Shown here piece after piece: positions 10,935 to 21,025 of a DNA stretch of 64,000 nucleotides; positions within the stretch are counted from its first letter, which is position 1; each line of letters begins with the position of its first letter. The position numbers and the translations under genes were made by a program. Under the pieces are notes generated by a model, which did not search any database, was not told the DNA's origin, and saw nothing but the letters and a program-made list of their open reading frames with translations. Origin of the DNA: Pegoplata infirma (lineage: Eukaryota; Arthropoda; Insecta; Diptera; Anthomyiidae); contig OY992537.1 of the NCBI GenBank assembly GCA_963921195.1, forward strand, positions 147,322,275-147,386,274, given 5' to 3'.

Positions 10935-11223
10935 ATTAAAACATTTTAAAAATCTAACCACAGACTCGAGATAACGAGATGTTTATGTCAGTTTTTTGAT
11001 GCTTTTCAATTCGATTTTACTGAAAACTTAAATAACTTTGGTATTTTTTGTCCGATTTTCACTTCTAATACATCGTTAGAAAGGTGTTGACCACCGCTTG
11101 GGTGTTGACAACCCTTAACTGCACTGTCTTACTTTTTTATAACATTTACTTCGACGTCATTAAAAACCATTTTATAACCACAAAAAGCGTATCTTTGTGC
11201 AGGAAACACGTTTTTTTGCGTGT

Positions 11224-11590
11224 ACCATAGAAAAGATTAGAAGGTACGCAGTGTTGTATTTGATGTATTTTCCAATATGGTGGCAAAATGCTTGTTCTTC
11301 CTCATCTCACACGTATTTAATATCAAATTATATTTTTTTTTTTATAAAAAATGGAATTTGTTTTTTATTTAATTAAATTTATTATTTATTTTGCTGTATT
11401 CAACGTTTTTTTTAAGATAATACGCACTATTGATAGTTTAAAAACTTTTTTTTCTCTTTTCTTGTTTGATTTGTTGTTGTTCTCCTTTATCTTACATTGT
11501 TTTTATTAAACGTCAAAAGTTACATAATGTGCTGTCACTAATACTTATTCAAGCGAAATACGACTCTGTTACACTTCTATTTTTTTATGG
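11224..11590 (+). repeat. Dispersed repeat, inverted relative to 22460-22830
   Basis: It shares, in opposite orientation, TACCATAGAAAAGATTAGAA, GTATTTGATGTATTTTCC, ATGTGCTGTCACTAATACTT and GAAATACGACTCTGTTAC with 22460-22830. Similarity is high over about 350 bp with poly-T length changes. The function is unknown and a short ORF at the 5' side is not conserved in frame. Confidence 0.75.
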
Positions 11591-11617
11591 CCTCTACAGA
11601 CGATTCAATATTATGTA

Positions 11618-12825
11618 CACTCATAGAAATATCTTAGTAGAAAAATTAGTAAACCCATTGTAGATCAAGTTTTACAGAATAACGCCGTATTCAACAAAAA
11701 TTGATGTTGATATCGTTGAATAATCAGTAAAATTGAATCAACTTTTTACAACGCTTATACAGAATTCAATAGATAAATCAAAATAGAGAAAACAACCCTG
11801 TTCGTTCATTTTTTTGATTATTAACGAGTGACGAGTGAGTTGGTAGCAATTTGAATCGTGTTTATCTCTTATAAAATCAATTTATGTGTTTGTTTTTAAT
11901 AAAAATATTTAATATTATAAAAATAAATAAAAATAGGATCTGATTTGTAAATATTGGTATGTAAAATATAAGTAAAAAAATACATTGATTACTTTATGTA
12001 TTCATACTATATTAAAACTTTTTTGTTTTTTAAGGATTTTGTTTGGTATCCTCAGAAAACTGGAGAATGGCTTATTCGTGCATAATATGAATAAACGAAG
12101 TATGTGTGAAAATCTTCAAATATTGCAGCTTAAAAAGCCGACGATAATACAAAAATATTGTGATTTATGCTTAATAAAAGAATATTAACAAATAACAACA
12201 AGTTTTTTTTATTAATAAAATTTCTTATATTAACAAAATATGAATTGAATTTACAAAAAATAAGAGTTGATTTACAAAAAAACGAATTGATCAACTTTTA
12301 CAAAAACTGACAATAATTTTTATTGAAATCAACATAAATATTTGTAGGGTCAAAATCAGTGACGGTCCGTGAAGTTGTCAGTGGGTGTTCTCTAATTTTT
12401 AAAAACATCACATTAACGTATAAAATGCATGTTTTTCTGGACCTAACGTGTTCCTGAGATAGATAATGATCCGATCTTATTAGTTTTGCATATTTTTGAG
12501 TGAGATGCAACCCAAATTCTATTTTGTGATCATTTTGTTGCCTCACCACATCGACAATTAACAAAAAGCATTGTTTCGCAAATAAATGGAGCACAAAATT
12601 GAATTTTGGCTGCATGTCAATTCAAAATAATAAAATTTAGACTTTGTCTATCACGGGAACGTCTTACGTACAAAAAACATACATTATATACATAATTTTG
12701 ATATTTTAAAGAATTAGAGAACACCCAGTGACAACTTCACGGACCGTCACTGGTCAAAATCAATAATGATTTCTGTTGAATTTACAGTGATTTTCTTTGG
12801 GAATACAATGATTTTTGGTTGAGTG
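11618..12825 (-). mobile_element. CACTCA MITE family, copy B, with nested hAT MITE
   Basis: It is the reverse-complement copy of the 4099 element: it starts CACTCATAGAAATATCTTAG and ends TTTTTGGTTGAGTG, with flanking TA on both sides. It is enlarged by the 396-bp hAT MITE at 12357-12752. Confidence 0.9.
12357..12752. mobile_element. 396-bp hAT MITE, copy 2
   Basis: Same TIR as copy 1 (CAGTGACGGTCCGTGAAG) and the same length, 396 bp. The exact 8-bp TSD is GTCAAAAT (12349-12356 and 12753-12760). Intact target sequence GGGTCAAAATCAACAATG is seen in the sister copy at about 55808. Confidence 0.95.
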
Positions 12826-12953
12826 TACAATCTGCATGTATTTTTTTCAGTTCAATATTTTACACAGTATTTTTATGTATGCCAATTGTGGGTAAACGTC
12901 AAAAATATTGTGCATAATATTGCGTCGTCTGTAGGTACCTTAAATGCTTAATA

Positions 12954-13762
12954 CACTCAACCAAAAATCATTGTATTCCCAAAGAAAATCGCTGTAAATT
13001 CAACAGAAATCATTGTTGATTTTGACCCTACAAATATTTATGTTGATTTCAATAAAAATTATTGTCAGTTTTTGTAAAAGTTGATCAACTCGTTTTTTTG
13101 TAAATCAACTCTTATTTTTTGTAAATTCAACTCATATTTTTGTTAATATAAGAAATTTTATTAATAAAAAAAACTTGTTATTTGTTAATATTCTTTTATT
13201 AAGCAATAATCACAATATTTTTGTATTATCATCGGCTTTTTAAGCTTCAATGTTTGAAGATTTTCACAAAGATTTTCACACACACTTCGTTCATTCATGT
13301 TATGCACTCATAAGCCATTCTCCAGTTTTCTGATGATACCAAACAAAATCCTTAAAAAAAAACAAAAAAGTTTTAATATAGTATGAATACATAAAGTAAT
13401 CAATGTATTTTTTTACTTACCAAATATTTACAAATCAGATCCTATTTTTGTTTATTTTTATAATATTAAATATTTTTATAAAAAACAAACACATAAAATA
13501 ATTTTATAAGAGATAAACACGATTTACATTGCTACCAACTCACTCGTCACTCGTTAATAATAAAAAAAAAATGAACGAACAGGGTTGTTTTTTCTATTTT
13601 GATTTATCTATTGAATTCTGTATAAGCGTTGTAAAAAGTTGATTCAACTTTACTGATTATTCAACGATATCAACATTAATTTTTGTTGAATACGGCGTTA
13701 TTCTGTAAAACTTGATCTACAATGGGTTTACTAATTTTTCTACTAAGATATTTCTATGAGTG
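12954..13762 (+). mobile_element. CACTCA MITE family, copy C
   Basis: Starts CACTCAACCAAAAATC and ends CTATGAGTG, TA-flanked. It lies 128 bp from copy B in opposite orientation, forming an inverted pair. The 128-bp spacer ends with TTGCGTCGTCTGTAGGTACC, also found near 36570 and 34480. Confidence 0.9.
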
Positions 13763-13779
13763 TAAATATAATCAATTTT

Positions 13780-14758
13780 CACACAAAAAAAGACATGTGT
13801 AAAAATATTCAATCAAACTTGGTAACTTTTTTTTTATATGCACAGTAAAAAGTTTTGGGTTAATTTTAATTCCTAGCTGGTGTGTATATATAACAATGCC
13901 AAAAATAATTTAATTTATTCCATAAAAAGTTTACTTTTAAAGAGATAAAAAGAGAGTGAGAGAATGGATTTTGAATTTATTTTATGGCATCAAAATAAAA
14001 CTAAAAAAAATGACATAAAGATTATCAAATTTTTAATCCCTATGTGGTTTAGCATATACCCCATTTCGGATTTAACTTTAAGTTTAATTCCAAAGTAGTT
14101 TAAAATGTGCTCCGCTAGGTTTTAAAAATAACCCAAAACTTTTTACTGTGTGGAGTTTAATTAATACACACGCGGCTTGTTAAAATTTATCTAGATAATG
14201 TGTAAATTACATAATGCAAACCTTAGGTAAAAAGTCTATAGCTTCTTAGGATAACACATGGTGTTTTCCATTTTATGCAATATACCTTTCACTTTTTGTC
14301 TATTGTAAAGCAGCACTATATTACCAATAAACTTAGGAATTTTTCACAAAAACAATGTGAAAAGTCTTAAAATATATGAAGACGCCATTAATTATAAAAT
14401 GGTAGAAGTACAAACATAAACATACACACAAAAAAAAGACGTGTGTAAAAATATCCAATCGAACTTGGTAACTTTTTTTTTATATGGAGTTTAATGAATA
14501 CACACGCGGCTTGTTAAAATTTATCTAGATAATGTGTAAATTTCATAATGCAAACCTTAGGTAAAAAATCTAAAGCTTTTTAGAATAACACATGGTCTTT
14601 TACATTTTATGCAATATACCTTTCACTTTTTGTCTATTGTCAAGCAGCACTATATTACCAATAAACTTAGGAATTTTTCACAAAAACAATGTGAAAAGTC
14701 TCAAAATATGTGAAGACGCCATTAATTATAAAATGGCAGAAGTACAAACATAAACATA
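13780..14758 (+). repeat. Two tandem 333-bp CACACA-family units
   Basis: Units start CACACAAAAAAAGACATG (13780) and CACACAAAAAAAAGACGTG (14425), and a third start appears at 14759. After removing the 13841-14150 insertion the first unit is about 333 bp, and the second is 334 bp. Both contain ACACACGCGGCTTGTTAAA and TTATCTAGATAATGTG. They are adjacent direct repeats, so they arose by tandem duplication. Confidence 0.85.
13841..14150. mobile_element. 310-bp MITE with CACAGTAAAAAG tips
   Basis: The TIR is CACAGTAAAAAGTTTTGGGT against ACCCAAAACTTTTTACTGTG. The uninterrupted tandem sister at about 14482 reads TTTATATGGAGTTTAA, which shows the insertion exactly and leaves only a 2-bp TG duplicated at the junctions. 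Confidence 0.9.
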
Positions 14759-14866
14759 CACGCAAAAACGAACGGTGAACTAGAAACATAAAAAATATAA
14801 TGTATTCTGGAAAGAAAATATAAAATGTACTAAAAGAAAAATAACTAAAATTAAAAAAGAACATAA

Positions 14867-15066
14867 NNNNNNNNNNNNNNNNNNNNNNNNNNNNNNNNNN
14901 NNNNNNNNNNNNNNNNNNNNNNNNNNNNNNNNNNNNNNNNNNNNNNNNNNNNNNNNNNNNNNNNNNNNNNNNNNNNNNNNNNNNNNNNNNNNNNNNNNNN
15001 NNNNNNNNNNNNNNNNNNNNNNNNNNNNNNNNNNNNNNNNNNNNNNNNNNNNNNNNNNNNNNNNNN
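14867..15066. other. Assembly gap (200 N)
   Basis: Exactly 200 ambiguous bases. The retrotransposon endonuclease reading frame runs into this gap from the right, so its continuation is unknown. Confidence 1.
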
Positions 15067-15671
15067 TTATCTACAAAACAAAGGTCAAGTAGAGTACTGG
15101 CAGTGGATGTAAAATGTGTCGGTGTTAAACTATTTACCAAAATCATACCAATGGCACTCATATCCTCCATCAAACGTTTGTCTATTAGTATGTTAGCGTT
15201 GAAATCACCAGTTAAAATAACATCTGTGTAACCAAGAGTAAGCGTAGATAGTTTATCTAACAACGGCTTAATTTTTATTCGTTTATTCGGCCGATATACA
15301 GTTCCCAACAAGAGTTTTTGGTTGTTATTAAAAATTTCAATAAACAAGTATTCTGGTTTCTGAGTATTTAAGGCAGATTCTCCATCATCTTCATTTATTT
15401 CTTCATTGTTAGCATTAACTTCTTCATCAATATCGACTTCATTTATATCTTCACCAACTTCGTCATCAATAACGACATCTTCGTCATTAACATTGTCTTC
15501 ATCCGACGTTTGGCATTTAATTTTGCATGAAATTGATGATTTAACATATATTGCCACACCACCAGCGTTTAAATACCTGTCAGATCGAAAAAGCGAATAT
15601 CCACTTAGTGCATAGTGGATGTCGTGAACTTTAAAAAGAAACCACGTTTCCGAAATGCAAATTATGTCCAT
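15067..15671 (-). pseudogene. Non-LTR retrotransposon endonuclease fragment (EEP family), truncated
   Basis: About 200 codons read leftward into the assembly gap. Recognisable apurinic-like endonuclease motifs in order are ISETW (catalytic Glu), GVAIYVKSS, GTVYRPN and ILTGDFNANI (catalytic Asp/Asn), ending with TLLDLCFVD just before where the SDH motif should be. The N-terminal strand upstream of ISETW is missing; before the ATG there is only non-coding repeat, so the copy is 5' truncated. A roughly 50-residue Asp/Glu-rich stretch (about 15364-15516) interrupts the domain, unusual for this family. It lies downstream of, and cannot belong to, the RT element at 17-22 kb. Jockey-like placement is only a guess. 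Confidence 0.85.
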
Positions 15672-15679
15672 ACCTGACC

Positions 15680-16785
15680 CCTCAAAGATAAATCGAATAT
15701 GGCAGTAATATTAACGAAAAAGTATGTTGATTTGACGAAAGAACAATCATTATACAGCTAACAAAACAGGGGTGTTGATTTGAATAAATTTTCGTTGATT
15801 TATATTTGAGATAAATTTGACGAAATTTTGTCAAATTAACAGAATTATTTTCGTCAATTTGAATAAAATAATTCTGTTGATTTGACAAAATTTCGTCAAT
15901 TTAACACAATGATTTCGTCGATTCCACAATATTTAATTAAATTTACTAAATTTTCTACCCCTACAAAAAATAAAATATATCCAAAAATATTTTTGTTATA
16001 ATTTTTTTATTAAAAAGGATAGGTTTATATTTTAAAACTTAAAAAATATTTACTTTAATAAATAACAAATACAAAATAATTGAATTTAAATAAATATAAA
16101 CTTCCACATTAATTAATACACACATTAATATAAATATAAACTTACACTTTTACAAACTTAAACAAGCGAAGAAGAAAATTTGCTGGGTATGTTTATCCAA
16201 ATTTCAGACTGGTGAAAGATGTTTTATTGCATGTCCTTGAACTTAAATGTTAGTTGAAGTATTTCAGCAGAAGTCACCAGATTTCAGATTTTATTGTATA
16301 AACCCTTGTAAATACATATGTACATTACCTAAAAAAAAATAAATGAAAATTAATTGTTTGTAAATTAATTATTATTATATTAATCATAACTTACGTGAAT
16401 TTTTGCAACATTTTTAATGCCACTTCAACAATGCCAATAATATGGCATAAAAACTAGTATCTTAAGGCAATTTATTACAATTTAATGAAAAAATAAATAA
16501 TTTTTTGGCAAAACGAAATGTTTTTAATGACGCTTGCTCAAAGAAAAAAAAAGTGGCGTCAAGCAAATAATTTTAGTCAATTTGATTAAATTTTATCAAC
16601 TTTACACACCCTATAGTGTTTTAGTCAATTTGAAGAAATTTCGTTAATTTTACCTCTTCAGAGTATGTAAATTTGACGAAATTTCGTTAATTTGAATAAA
16701 ATTTGTAGAATCTTAAAAAAAAATTGACAAAATTTTGTTAAGGATCAACAAAATATTTTCGTTGATTTTACCTTCTCGATTTGGT
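15680..16785. repeat. AT-rich element built on TTGACGAAATTTCGTC words
   Basis: Both ends are full of short words such as GTTGATTTGACGAAA, AATTTCGTCAATTT and TTCGTTGATTTTACC in either orientation, with a bland AT-rich middle (15960-16540). This resembles a MITE with word-rich subterminal regions, but exact ends and a TSD could not be fixed. No gene. Confidence 0.5.
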
Positions 16786-16789
16786 TCGG

Positions 16790-17141
16790 TGTATAGATTG
16801 CTAGCAATCAAGTGTCTATCAGTGTGTCCAGACTAGCAATCATCACTTCTATCATACGTCACAATTGAGTGTAATGGCTGTCATTGCTAATCTGGACAGT
16901 TTATACAATGATGGTACAGCGCCTGATCTACTATAGATTGCTAGCAATCAAGTGTCTATATCAAATTGCTAACCATTGCTTACTATCGAGTTTGGCGTTT
17001 GTAAACGTCAAATGTAACACTGAACACCCTTTATGGTTGCTTCGGTGGTTGCTAATCTAGACCGAGTGTATATGAAATTGCTAACCATTGCTTACTATGG
17101 AGTTTGGCGTTTGTAAACGTCAAATGTAACACTGAACACCC
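16790..17141 (+). repeat. Short tandem and inverted duplications
   Basis: TAGATTGCTAGCAATCAAGT occurs at about 16793 and 16935. A 73-bp segment containing AAATTGCTAACCATTGC and GTTTGTAAACGTCAAATG is duplicated at 16961-17033 and 17070-17143. GTCCAGACTAGCAAT and ATTGCTAATCTGGAC form a hairpin. The retrotransposon tail begins immediately after the second copy. Confidence 0.8.
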
Positions 17142-17160
17142 TTAGGTTAGGTTAGGTTAT
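17142..17160 (-). repeat. (TAACC)n 3' tail of the non-LTR element
   Basis: On the plus strand this reads TTAGG three times plus TTA; on the element's own strand it is a TAACCTAACC tail. It marks the 3' end of the RT/RNase H element rather than a telomere. Confidence 0.85.
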
Positions 17161-17167
17161 GAAGGAT

Positions 17168-17189
17168 GACGCTGGCGGAAACCAGCGTC
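17168..17189 (-). other. 3'-UTR hairpin of the non-LTR element
   Basis: GACGCTGG and CCAGCGTC pair around a 6-nt loop immediately inside the TAACC tail. A stem next to the tail is a plausible recognition structure for the element's reverse transcriptase. Confidence 0.7.
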
Positions 17190-17267
17190 CATAGAGGCCA
17201 CGTGATGGCCCATTATGATTCCTTTAATTCTTTTCCCTCTTCTCTGTTTTGTTCTAAGTTGTTCGCC

Positions 17268-17717
17268 TTATGCGTCCCATTTTGATGCTTTAATAAACGC
17301 CAGTAGAGTCCAAGGATTTGTGCCCCGCAGTTCTGATAAATTCTGAAAAATATAAGAACCAAAAATTTTAAATCTTCTAAATGATAGTGCAGGGCATTCG
17401 CATAAGAAATGGTAGGTGTCTTCTACGGATTCCCTGCACCATCTGCATGTATCATCATTTCTTATTCTAATTGTTACCATGTGTTTACCCAATGTGTTAT
17501 GACCAGTAATGAGGTTAACTGTAGCTCTAAGTTGCTTCCTGTTCATATCCAAAAGAATTTTGCTGTGTTTTAACAGGCTTTCATCCCATAATAATTTTGT
17601 CTGTATACTTCGATCAGAGCTGGACCATTTATTCAACCAAATCGCCCTTGAGTCCAATCTTATTTTCTGACAGAAAATAGAGAGTGGAGGGAACACATCA
17701 GATTCTACTGTTTCCTA
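17268..17717 (-). pseudogene. Non-LTR ORF2 C-terminus with cysteine/histidine motif
   Basis: About 145 residues containing CRWCRESVEDTYHFLCECP, the C-x2-C...H...C arrangement found downstream of RNase H in LOA/I/R1-type elements, and a preceding helical stretch (RATVNLITGHNTLGKHM). It is in the same frame as the RNase H part and separated from it only by an in-frame TAG at 17715-17717 (ELA-stop-ETVES), so one nonsense mutation breaks the ORF here. Confidence 0.85.
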
Positions 17718-18428
17718 TGCGAGTTCCGCTCCCCGTCGTGCAAGCTCATCGGCTCTCTCGTTTCCCAGAATATCTTTGTGTCCAGGTACCCAGCACAGAG
17801 TAATATTATGCTGCTCGCTAAGAACCTTAAGCTCTCTGTGGCAGCGGCTGACTACCTTAGATCTGATATCATCACTTTTCAAAGCCATTAAAGCAGCTTG
17901 ACTATCAATGAAGAAACCAATATCGCATCTGTATATTGGTAACATTGAAATATGCTCAGCTGCCTTGGCTATCGCATATACTTCGGCTTGAAAGATACTA
18001 CAATCGTTGTCCAGACGGTAGGACTCATTTAGGTTAAGCTCCATGCAGTGAAAGCCACTACCGGTGCCTGTCGACATTTTGGAACCATCAGTAAACACGT
18101 TAATTTGTTGAAGTTTTACTCTACTATTAAGCCAATCATCTAGTGAAGGAATCACAATTTTCAGTCTACCATCAGTAACGTTATGTGGGATATCATAATC
18201 CGTTCTTGTACTCCGTTCAAAACTACCGATAATCTTCGTGTGTCGAACCTGTCTGTTTTTCATAGATCCCGTTTGAATTAGTCTATTTAGGGCAATTTTT
18301 GCATTTTCCTTAATGAAAAGATCAAGCGGTGTCATATCCAGAAGCAAAGCAAAGCTTCGGTTGATGTTGTCTTCATTGCGCCTGTAATACTTAACAACGC
18401 AATTCAATTCACTCGTTCGATTGAGTCA
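17718..18428 (-). pseudogene. Non-LTR retrotransposon RNase H domain
   Basis: About 230 residues. Catalytic positions are recognisable: Asp in INVFTDGSK, Glu in IFQAEVYAIAKAAE, Asp in IGFFIDSQAAL, and the His/Asp region WVPGHKDILGNERADELA. Type I RNase H of this kind removes the RNA strand during target-primed reverse transcription. The N-terminal side reads SELNCVVKYYRR and joins the RT thumb only after a frame change at about 18420. The domain itself seems intact, but the protein as a whole is disrupted. Confidence 0.9.
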
Positions 18429-19215
18429 GCATGAGTCCTATATTCAATGACCGGCCACCATACATGACCACCATAAGTTAGCACTGGTCGGACGACCGCA
18501 GTAAATATCCAATGGAAGAGCTTAGGTTTCAAACCCCATTTCTTCCCGACTAATCTTTGACAAGAGTATAGTAAGCCTTCTTAATTCGTTCCTTTAAATT
18601 TAACGTCCAAGTTAGTTTTCTGTCTAGTATTACCCCCAAGAATTTAGCTGAATCCGAGAGCTTCAAGCTTACGCCGTTCAGTTTCGGGAGGTCAAAACTA
18701 GGTATCAATCTTTTCCCTGTAAATAAAACCATTTCTGTCTTAACCGGATTTATCTTCAGACCGCATTCCTCAGCCCATACTGAAAGCATATTCAAAGAGC
18801 TTTCAATTCTATCGGAGATTGTGCTCAGACATTTTCCTGTAGATATAATTAATAAATCATCTGCGTAAGCCACCACAGTTAAGCCGTTTCTGTCCAATTT
18901 CCGTAGAATTTCATCAACAACAAGAAGCCATAATAAAGGAGATATCACGCCCCCTTGTGGAGTGCCCCTCGTTGCTATGGCATGAGTTACAGTATTACCC
19001 AATTCTGATGTAATTTTTCTATGTCATTAGCCACTTTACAATTTATGATTCAATTCCAGTTCTAATCAACGCTGAGAGAATAGCATCCGATTTAACATTG
19101 TTGAAGGCACCTTCAATGTCTAAGAAAACTCCTAGTGTATAGTCCTTAAAGGAAAGTGACCTCTCAATGTGCTGAACAGCAACATGAAGTGCAGAATCCA
19201 CTGATTTAACTTTAA
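18429..19215 (-). pseudogene. Non-LTR reverse transcriptase, palm and thumb, frameshifted
   Basis: Visible in order on the minus strand: SVDSALHVAVQHIERSLS, FLDIEGAFNNV (motif A, catalytic Asp), then after a frameshift near 19043 RGTPQGGVISPLLW (motif B region), VAYADDLLII (motif C, YADD), GLKINPVKTE and KFLGVILDRKLTW. A second frameshift at about 18553 leads into KKWGLKPKLFHWIFTAVVRP and LTYGGHVWW. At least three frame breaks plus the downstream stop make it a dead copy. The missing N-terminal RT half is at 22013-22248 beyond a large insertion. Confidence 0.9.
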
Positions 19216-20221
19216 TGTATTTTTTTTGGCTTTTTTTGGCTTTTTGGCGAATTTCGTTCCGGCTCACCGACAGGTGTGTTGGAATAGACCTAAAAACAAT
19301 GTGGTTAAATTTTCATGCAGATGGTGGTCATCTTCCGCTGCCGAAATGACGTTGAAAATCCGCGATTTCTTAAAAAATAGTATTTATTTTAAAAATTGCC
19401 AAAATTACAAAAATCACTTAATCTTCTTTTTGATTTCAGTCAATCTTTTCAATTTGATCATATTTTCTTAGGAAAAAATTTTAGCTTAATAGGACATTGT
19501 TAACCCCTCTAAAACGGTTGCCGAAAATGACCCATACATTTTGCCCTAAACTCAAAACCACCAAATTTAAAAAAAACAAATTTTTTTGATTTTAAGTTGC
19601 ACAATCTAATATTTTTATTGCATTTATTTCAACTATATATAAGTTCGTTTGACAAAAAATTTTTTTGAAAAAATACGAGATTCTTAAACAGCGCGTGTAA
19701 CGGTCTGTTTCCAGGACATTTTGGGAAAATTGCACTTTTTTTTAAAACTTAAAATTTTTAGTTAAAAACTTTTCATTTTGCACTAGATTTTTTATAAATT
19801 ATAAAACTTAATATAGAAATGTTGGATTTTAAGAAATTCTTTAACCCTACACAGCTTTGGGCCCTAAATGACCCATGATGAACAAATGCATCTAGCAATA
19901 AACCGCTTTTGGCGGGCGAATAACCATTGGGAACATATTTTTTAGTTAAAACTGGGAGCGTGAGTAAAGATGGGAGCGTGAGTAGAGATGGGAGCGTGAG
20001 TGAATTCGACCAACTCACGCTCACGAAGAAAAAAAAATTTCTCACTGTTAGGGTTACATGACATATTTTAATCTCACTCAAGCTAAATTTTGACGTGTTT
20101 CATGTCTCTGTCACCATAAAAAATGATGCAAACTCACGAAATTTTGCTCACGTTTAACAGAGCAATTTTAAAAATTATATTTTTAATGCAAATGAAACAA
20201 AAAAATTCAAATAGCATTCAA

Positions 20222-20432
20222 ATAGTATCCCCGCTTAAATGCACCCACCCTTAAAGCTTTTTCCGTACCCACCATTAACCTTTTATTTATATTTGACACA
20301 AAAAGCAATTTACATTTAAACAAGAATATTGCTAAATAATTTCAATAGAATATTTACTTGCTGCATTCTTGTATTTAAGGGGATATTGCTTTCGGCGTGG
20401 GTGCATTTAAACGGAAAATACTATATAAACTT
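20222..20432. mobile_element. Short inverted-repeat MITE
   Basis: AGTATCCCCGCTTAAATGCA on the left pairs with TGCATTTAAACGGAAAATACT on the right, with an AT-rich centre. It is nested in the loop of the long-TIR element. Confidence 0.7.
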
Positions 20433-20689
20433 GTTTAAATAAAATATATGGATCACTTTTTTATTTTGCATTAAAAATATAATTTGTACACTCAAAAGAA
20501 AAACTCTGTCAAAAAATCTGTAAAACGACTTTCAATTTGAATTAGCAATCTTTTAGCAGATTGTTCTGCTGAGAAGGATATTTTTAGTAAAATCTCTGTC
20601 ATTCAGTTTAAGAAAATAACAGACATTTTACTATGTTTATACTGATTTTGTTTGCTGAATTTCATTATTTTTTCAAGAAATTTTTTTAT

Positions 20690-20905
20690 ATAAAAAAAAA
20701 GCAGAACAGATTGTCAGCAGATTGCTCTGCTGAAATCAGCAGATTTCTCTGCTGAAATCAGCAGATTGTTCTGCTGAAATCAGCAGATTATTCTGCTGAA
20801 ATCAGCAGATTATTCTGCTGAAATCAGCAGATTGTTCTGCTAAAATCAGCAGATTTTTCTGCTAAAATCAGCAGATATTTCTGCTAAAATCAGATTTCTC
20901 TGCTG
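20690..20905 (+). repeat. Minisatellite, unit near TCAGCAGATTnTTCTGCTGAAA
   Basis: About nine direct units of about 22 bp, each nearly palindromic (CAGCAGA...TCTGCTG). The array could fold into many small hairpins. Unit variation is mostly at one or two central positions. Confidence 0.9.
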
Positions 20906-20953
20906 TCGAACAACACACATGTTTACTAACTAAAACGCCAGATAAAAGTATAA

Positions 20954-21025
20954 GCTTCCGTAGCCTAGTGGTTAAGAAGTGTACTTTCAAATCGGAAGGT
21001 GGCGAGTTCGATGCTGGCTGGCGGC
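20954..21025 (+). tRNA. tRNA-like (tRNA-derived) sequence, probably a pseudogene or SINE head
   Basis: The segment is 72 nt, the core length of a tRNA. Acceptor halves GCTTCCG and TGGCGGC pair at six of seven positions including wobbles, and T-arm GCGAG-TTCGATG-CTGGC pairs at four of five. A-box-like TAGCCTAGTGG and B-box-like GAGTTCGATGC are in the correct places. The D stem and anticodon stem are poor, so no isotype is called. A T-run (about 21031-21048), a possible pol III terminator, follows. More likely a tRNA-derived fragment than a functional tRNA. Confidence 0.45.

Larger units (their letters stand above)
9796..11105 (+). repeat. Dispersed repeat, copy 1 (uninterrupted copy at 54596-54985)
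   Basis: It starts TTAGAGTGACTCAAAAAAAA and continues with 'aactttgacatgttttatgaag', 'ggctctagcgat' and, at its right end, 'tttcaattcgattttactg' and 'gttagaaaggtgttgacc', all matched by 54596-54985. Two MITEs interrupt it (about 10014-10508 and 10539-10934). It is non-coding; the short frames inside differ between copies. Confidence 0.8.

Noticed and set aside
14667..14866. Continuation of the endonuclease ORF to the left of the gap
   Set aside because: The frame is open only by chance across the N block; the residues left of it belong to an AT-rich repeat unit and show no retrotransposon motif.
15067..15671. Endonuclease and the RT/RNase H element as one copy
   Set aside because: Both are on the minus strand, but the endonuclease lies downstream of the RT's 3' tail, the wrong order for one element.
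17142..17160. Telomeric TTAGG repeat
   Set aside because: Only three units, placed exactly at the 3' end of a non-LTR element and internal to the scaffold; it is the element's tail.
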